From Acidobacteriota bacterium (lineage in GTDB: Bacteria > Acidobacteriota > Terriglobia > Terriglobales > SCQP01): a stretch of DNA of 7,795 bases. The notes beneath the pieces were generated by a model. That model saw only the letters and a program-made list of their open reading frames with translations, was not told the origin of the DNA and ran no database searches. The stretch lies in the NCBI GenBank assembly GCA_021823305.1, contig JAKAOE010000075.1, positions 1 to 7,795 of the forward strand, read 5' to 3'. Every line of letters begins with the position of its first letter. Position 1 is the stretch's first letter. Of the stretch, positions 5,622 to 7,795 are shown one piece after another. The position numbers and the translations under genes are program-made.

Positions 5622-6892
5622 GCGTACTTCAGCCAGCGCAGCAGCTCGGGCAGCGTCGGACGTTTGCCGGTCATCAGCATGCCGACCCGGTAGATCTTGG
5701 CGGTGATGCGGGTGCAGCCCAGGAACGTAGCCAGGCACAGCGCCATCGCCAGCAGCACCTGCCACAGCGGCGGATGCGAAACCGCGACCCGCACCACCAT
5801 GAGGATCGGGGCGAAGAAGGGGATGAGCGACAGCACCACGCTCACCCTGCTGCCCGGATGTGCCATCACGAAAATCGCCAGATAGAAGGTGGCCGCGAGC
5901 GCCATCGTCAGCGGAGCTTGCGTTTGCTGCGCTTCCTGGTCGCTGGAGACGACGGCGCCGATGGCCGCGTAGATGGACGCGTAGAGCAGGAAGCCGAGGA
6001 TGAAGAAGACGAAGAAGGCGATGTAGAGCAGCCCGGGCAGATGGGGAATGTAGGCGGCAACGCTGGCGCCGCCAAGCTTGACCATGGCCAGCCCGTAGCC
6101 GGCGGCCAGCGCCAGCAGCGCGGCCCAGACCGCGAGCTGCACCAGCGCCGTGGCGGCCACGCCCAGAATCTTTCCCATCATGAGCGTGAAGGGATCGACC
6201 GCCGAGAGCAGAATTTCCGCGATGCGCGACGTCTTCTCCTCGGTTACCGCCCGCATCACCACCACGCCATAAAGCAGGAGCGTGAAGAAGAGCGCGAAAA
6301 TCAGCACGCCGACCACGATCGCGCTCTGGCCGTTGTCCGTGCGCCCGCCGCCGAGCAGGCCGACTTTCACCTGGTTGAGCTTGAACCCGCCGGCCATGCC
6401 GGCAATCTGCGCCGCCGACAGCCCGGCCTGCGCCATGCGCGCTCGGTTCACCGCCTGGCCGAGATGCGACTGCAGGCCTTCGCGCACCGCGACCGCGGCG
6501 GTGTTGCGGGCATGATACACGGCGGCGCGGGCAGCGAGGACGTCGGCGGGCACGACCAGGTAGCCGTCGTACCGCTTGGCGAGAACCTGCGTCCGCAGCG
6601 CTGCCTCGACCGCGGGCAGCGTGGCTTCCGTGGCGGCGATGCGGTGCAGGACGAACTCCGGCTCCCCGTTGTCCAGCTTGCCCCGCAGCGCTTGCGCCAG
6701 CGAAGGATAGAAGCCGGGCGCGAGGTTGACCACGGCGATGTTGCTGGAGACGTTCTGACTCGCCCGGACGATCTTGTACTCCATGAACAGGAAGGCGGCG
6801 GCGATGACCGGGATGCCGATGGTGAAGAACAGAAAGCCGCGCGTGCGCACCCGGGTCAGGAGCTCGCGCTGGATGACGACCAGGATCTTCAT
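5618..6892 (-). CDS. ABC-2 type transporter permease, NatB-like
   Basis: This is the membrane subunit of an ABC exporter, 424 residues. After a short cytoplasmic start (MKILVVIQRELLTRVRTR) comes the first membrane helix (about 20-38), then a large extracytoplasmic domain (about 40-185), then about six helices (near 190-212, 243-268, 287-314, 328-345, 350-372, 377-395). The segment EEKTSRIAEILLSAVDPFTLMMGKILG (218-244) is the hallmark of NatB-type ABC-2 permeases and gives the call. Its ATG overlaps the stop of the ATPase gene as ATGA, so the two products are surely partners. The stop overlaps the tadA start as GTGA. NatB of Bacillus subtilis exports sodium, but this family is broad and the cargo here cannot be inferred. 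The last 20 residues (KRPTLPELLRWLKYA) form the usual cytoplasmic tail. Confidence 0.95.
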   Translation of the reverse strand: MKILVVIQRELLTRVRTRGFLFFTIGIPVIAAAFLFMEYKIVRASQNVSSNIAVVNLAPGFYPSLAQALRGKLDNGEPEFVLHRIAATEATLPAVEAALRTQVLAKRYDGYLVVPADVLAARAAVYHARNTAAVAVREGLQSHLGQAVNRARMAQAGLSAAQIAGMAGGFKLNQVKVGLLGGGRTDNGQSAIVVGVLIFALFFTLLLYGVVVMRAVTEEKTSRIAEILLSAVDPFTLMMGKILGVAATALVQLAVWAALLALAAGYGLAMVKLGGASVAAYIPHLPGLLYIAFFVFFILGFLLYASIYAAIGAVVSSDQEAQQTQAPLTMALAATFYLAIFVMAHPGSRVSVVLSLIPFFAPILMVVRVAVSHPPLWQVLLAMALCLATFLGCTRITAKIYRVGMLMTGKRPTLPELLRWLKYA

Positions 6893-7795
6893 GCCAGGCT
6901 GGCCCCCGCGCCGGCGGCGGAAGCCGCGCCGACCGTCTCCAGAAAAATCTGGTTGAGCGTCGGCTCGAGCTGCTCGCAACGGGTGAGTTCGAGCCGCGCC
7001 GCCAAAAAGCGCACGATCGCCGCCACGCCCGGCGCCGATTGCGCCTCCGGCGCCAGCTTGAGCTCGGCCGCGTTGCCGAAGTCGTCCACCGCGGTCACCC
7101 CCGGCGCCTGCCGCAGCAGCGCCGCGTCGCCGCGGTAGTTCACCCGCAGCGTCGCCTTGCCGGCCGCGGCCCGAATCTCGGCCAGCGTGCCGTCCAGCAC
7201 CTTCCGTCCGCGGTGGATCAGGCAGACGGTGTCGCACAGCCGCTCCGCCTCGTCCATGCGGTGCGTCGAAAACAGCACGGTCTTGCCCTGCGCGCGCAGG
7301 TCGAGCAGGATGTCCTTCAACTGGTTGGCGTTGACCGGATCGAGCCCGCTCGAGAACTCGTCCAGGATGAGGATCGGCGGATCGGCGATCACCGCGGCGA
7401 TGAACTGGATCTTCTGCTGCATCCCCTTGGACAGGTCGTTGACCTTCTTGTCCGCCCACGCGCCCAGCTCCACGCGTTCCAGCCAATGGCGCACGCGCCG
7501 CCTGGCCTCGCCCGCCGGCACGCGTTTGAGCTCGGCCAGGAACTCGAGCAACTCGCCCACCTTCATCTTCTGATAGAGGCCGCGCTCCTCCGGCAGGTAG
7601 CCGATCAGGTCCTTGGTGTCCGCGCCCGCGGGCCGCCCCTGAATGTGGACCACGCCGGCGTCGGGAATCAGGATATTGACGATCATGCGGATCGTCGTGG
7701 TCTTGCCGCTGCCGTTGGGCCCGAGGAACCCGCACACCGCGCCTTCGGGCACGCGCAGCGTGAGCCCGTCCACGGCGTGCAGCGCGCCATAGGAC
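6889..7795 (-). CDS. ABC transporter ATP-binding protein, NatA-like (5' end outside window)
   Basis: This is the cytoplasmic ATPase that drives the NatB-like permease encoded next. The frame is open to the window edge, where it reads SYGALHAVDGLTLRVPEG, so the true start lies beyond 7795; the GTG at 7773 is internal. Counting from that GTG, the Walker A motif GPNGSGKTT is at about 18-26. The Q-loop region IGYLPEERGLY (57-67) lacks glutamine, as is usual in this subfamily. The signature LSKGMQQK is at about 113-120, Walker B ILILDE at about 134-139 with D-loop GLDP, and the H-loop FSTHRMDE at about 168-175. The segment after Walker B reads DEFSSGLDP where relatives usually have DEPFSGLDP. A C-terminal domain of about 100 residues follows and ends LEPTLNQIFLETVG, typical of NatA-like proteins. 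The stop overlaps the permease start by 4 bp. Confidence 0.97.
   Translation of the reverse strand, partial: SYGALHAVDGLTLRVPEGAVCGFLGPNGSGKTTTIRMIVNILIPDAGVVHIQGRPAGADTKDLIGYLPEERGLYQKMKVGELLEFLAELKRVPAGEARRRVRHWLERVELGAWADKKVNDLSKGMQQKIQFIAAVIADPPILILDEFSSGLDPVNANQLKDILLDLRAQGKTVLFSTHRMDEAERLCDTVCLIHRGRKVLDGTLAEIRAAAGKATLRVNYRGDAALLRQAPGVTAVDDFGNAAELKLAPEAQSAPGVAAIVRFLAARLELTRCEQLEPTLNQIFLETVGAASAAGAGASLA

Noticed and set aside
5345..7138. Long plus-strand open frame (597 codons) opposite the ABC exporter genes
   Set aside because: It is antisense to well-supported permease, ATPase and tadA genes. Its translation is a His/Arg/Gln-rich, low-order composition with no family motif, as expected from high-GC antisense frames.
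1..7795. CRISPR arrays, insertion sequences, integrase genes and attachment sites
   Set aside because: No spaced direct repeats, transposase or integrase motifs, or duplicated tRNA ends were seen; the tRNA-Ser 3' end is not repeated elsewhere in the window as far as I could read.

Overview
The window is GC-rich, densely packed bacterial DNA, with ten protein genes and one tRNA in about 7.8 kb. Four neighbouring minus-strand gene pairs are joined by 4-bp stop/start overlaps or near-overlaps. The gene mix suggests a soil or environmental bacterium: arsenite methyltransferase, an ECF42-type sigma factor with its DGPF/YCII partner, a YwiC-like membrane protein and a TIGR04053-type radical SAM protein. 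Acidobacteriota is my best guess, but it rests on general resemblance of the proteins only and is a low-confidence inference.

Layout. (1) 1-559, plus strand: the C-terminal part of an arsenite S-adenosylmethionine methyltransferase (ArsM), cut by the window edge. (2) 567-2892, minus strand: a three-gene module transcribed as YCII/DGPF protein, then ECF42 sigma factor, then a secreted protein of unknown function. The first two overlap by ATGA and the third begins at the sigma factor's stop. (3) 2967-3713, minus strand: a YwiC-like multi-pass membrane protein, probably with a TTG start. (4) 3861-4979, plus strand: a radical SAM/SPASM enzyme diverging from it across about 147 bp. (5) 5009-5098, minus strand: tRNA-Ser(CGA) with encoded CCA. 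(6) 5160-7795, minus strand: an ABC-2 exporter ATPase (5' end outside the window), its NatB-type permease, and tRNA adenosine deaminase TadA, chained by ATGA and GTGA overlaps.

The most interesting signal is in the sigma-factor module. A promoter-like pair, GGTCGA-N17-CGTC, lies just upstream of the YCII gene. A second pair, TGTCGA-N17-CGTC, with the same 17-nt spacing and a shared GTCGAAA core, lies inside the 3' end of the sigma gene, just ahead of the secreted-protein gene. This matches the promoter motif I recall for ECF42 sigma factors (TGTCGA and CG[A/T]C). It would make the module autoregulated and place the unknown secreted protein in the sigma factor's own regulon. I see no CRISPR array, insertion sequence, phage gene, attachment site or rho-independent terminator with a U-tract. 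The novelty here is one of regulation and gene association, not a new defence or mobile system.
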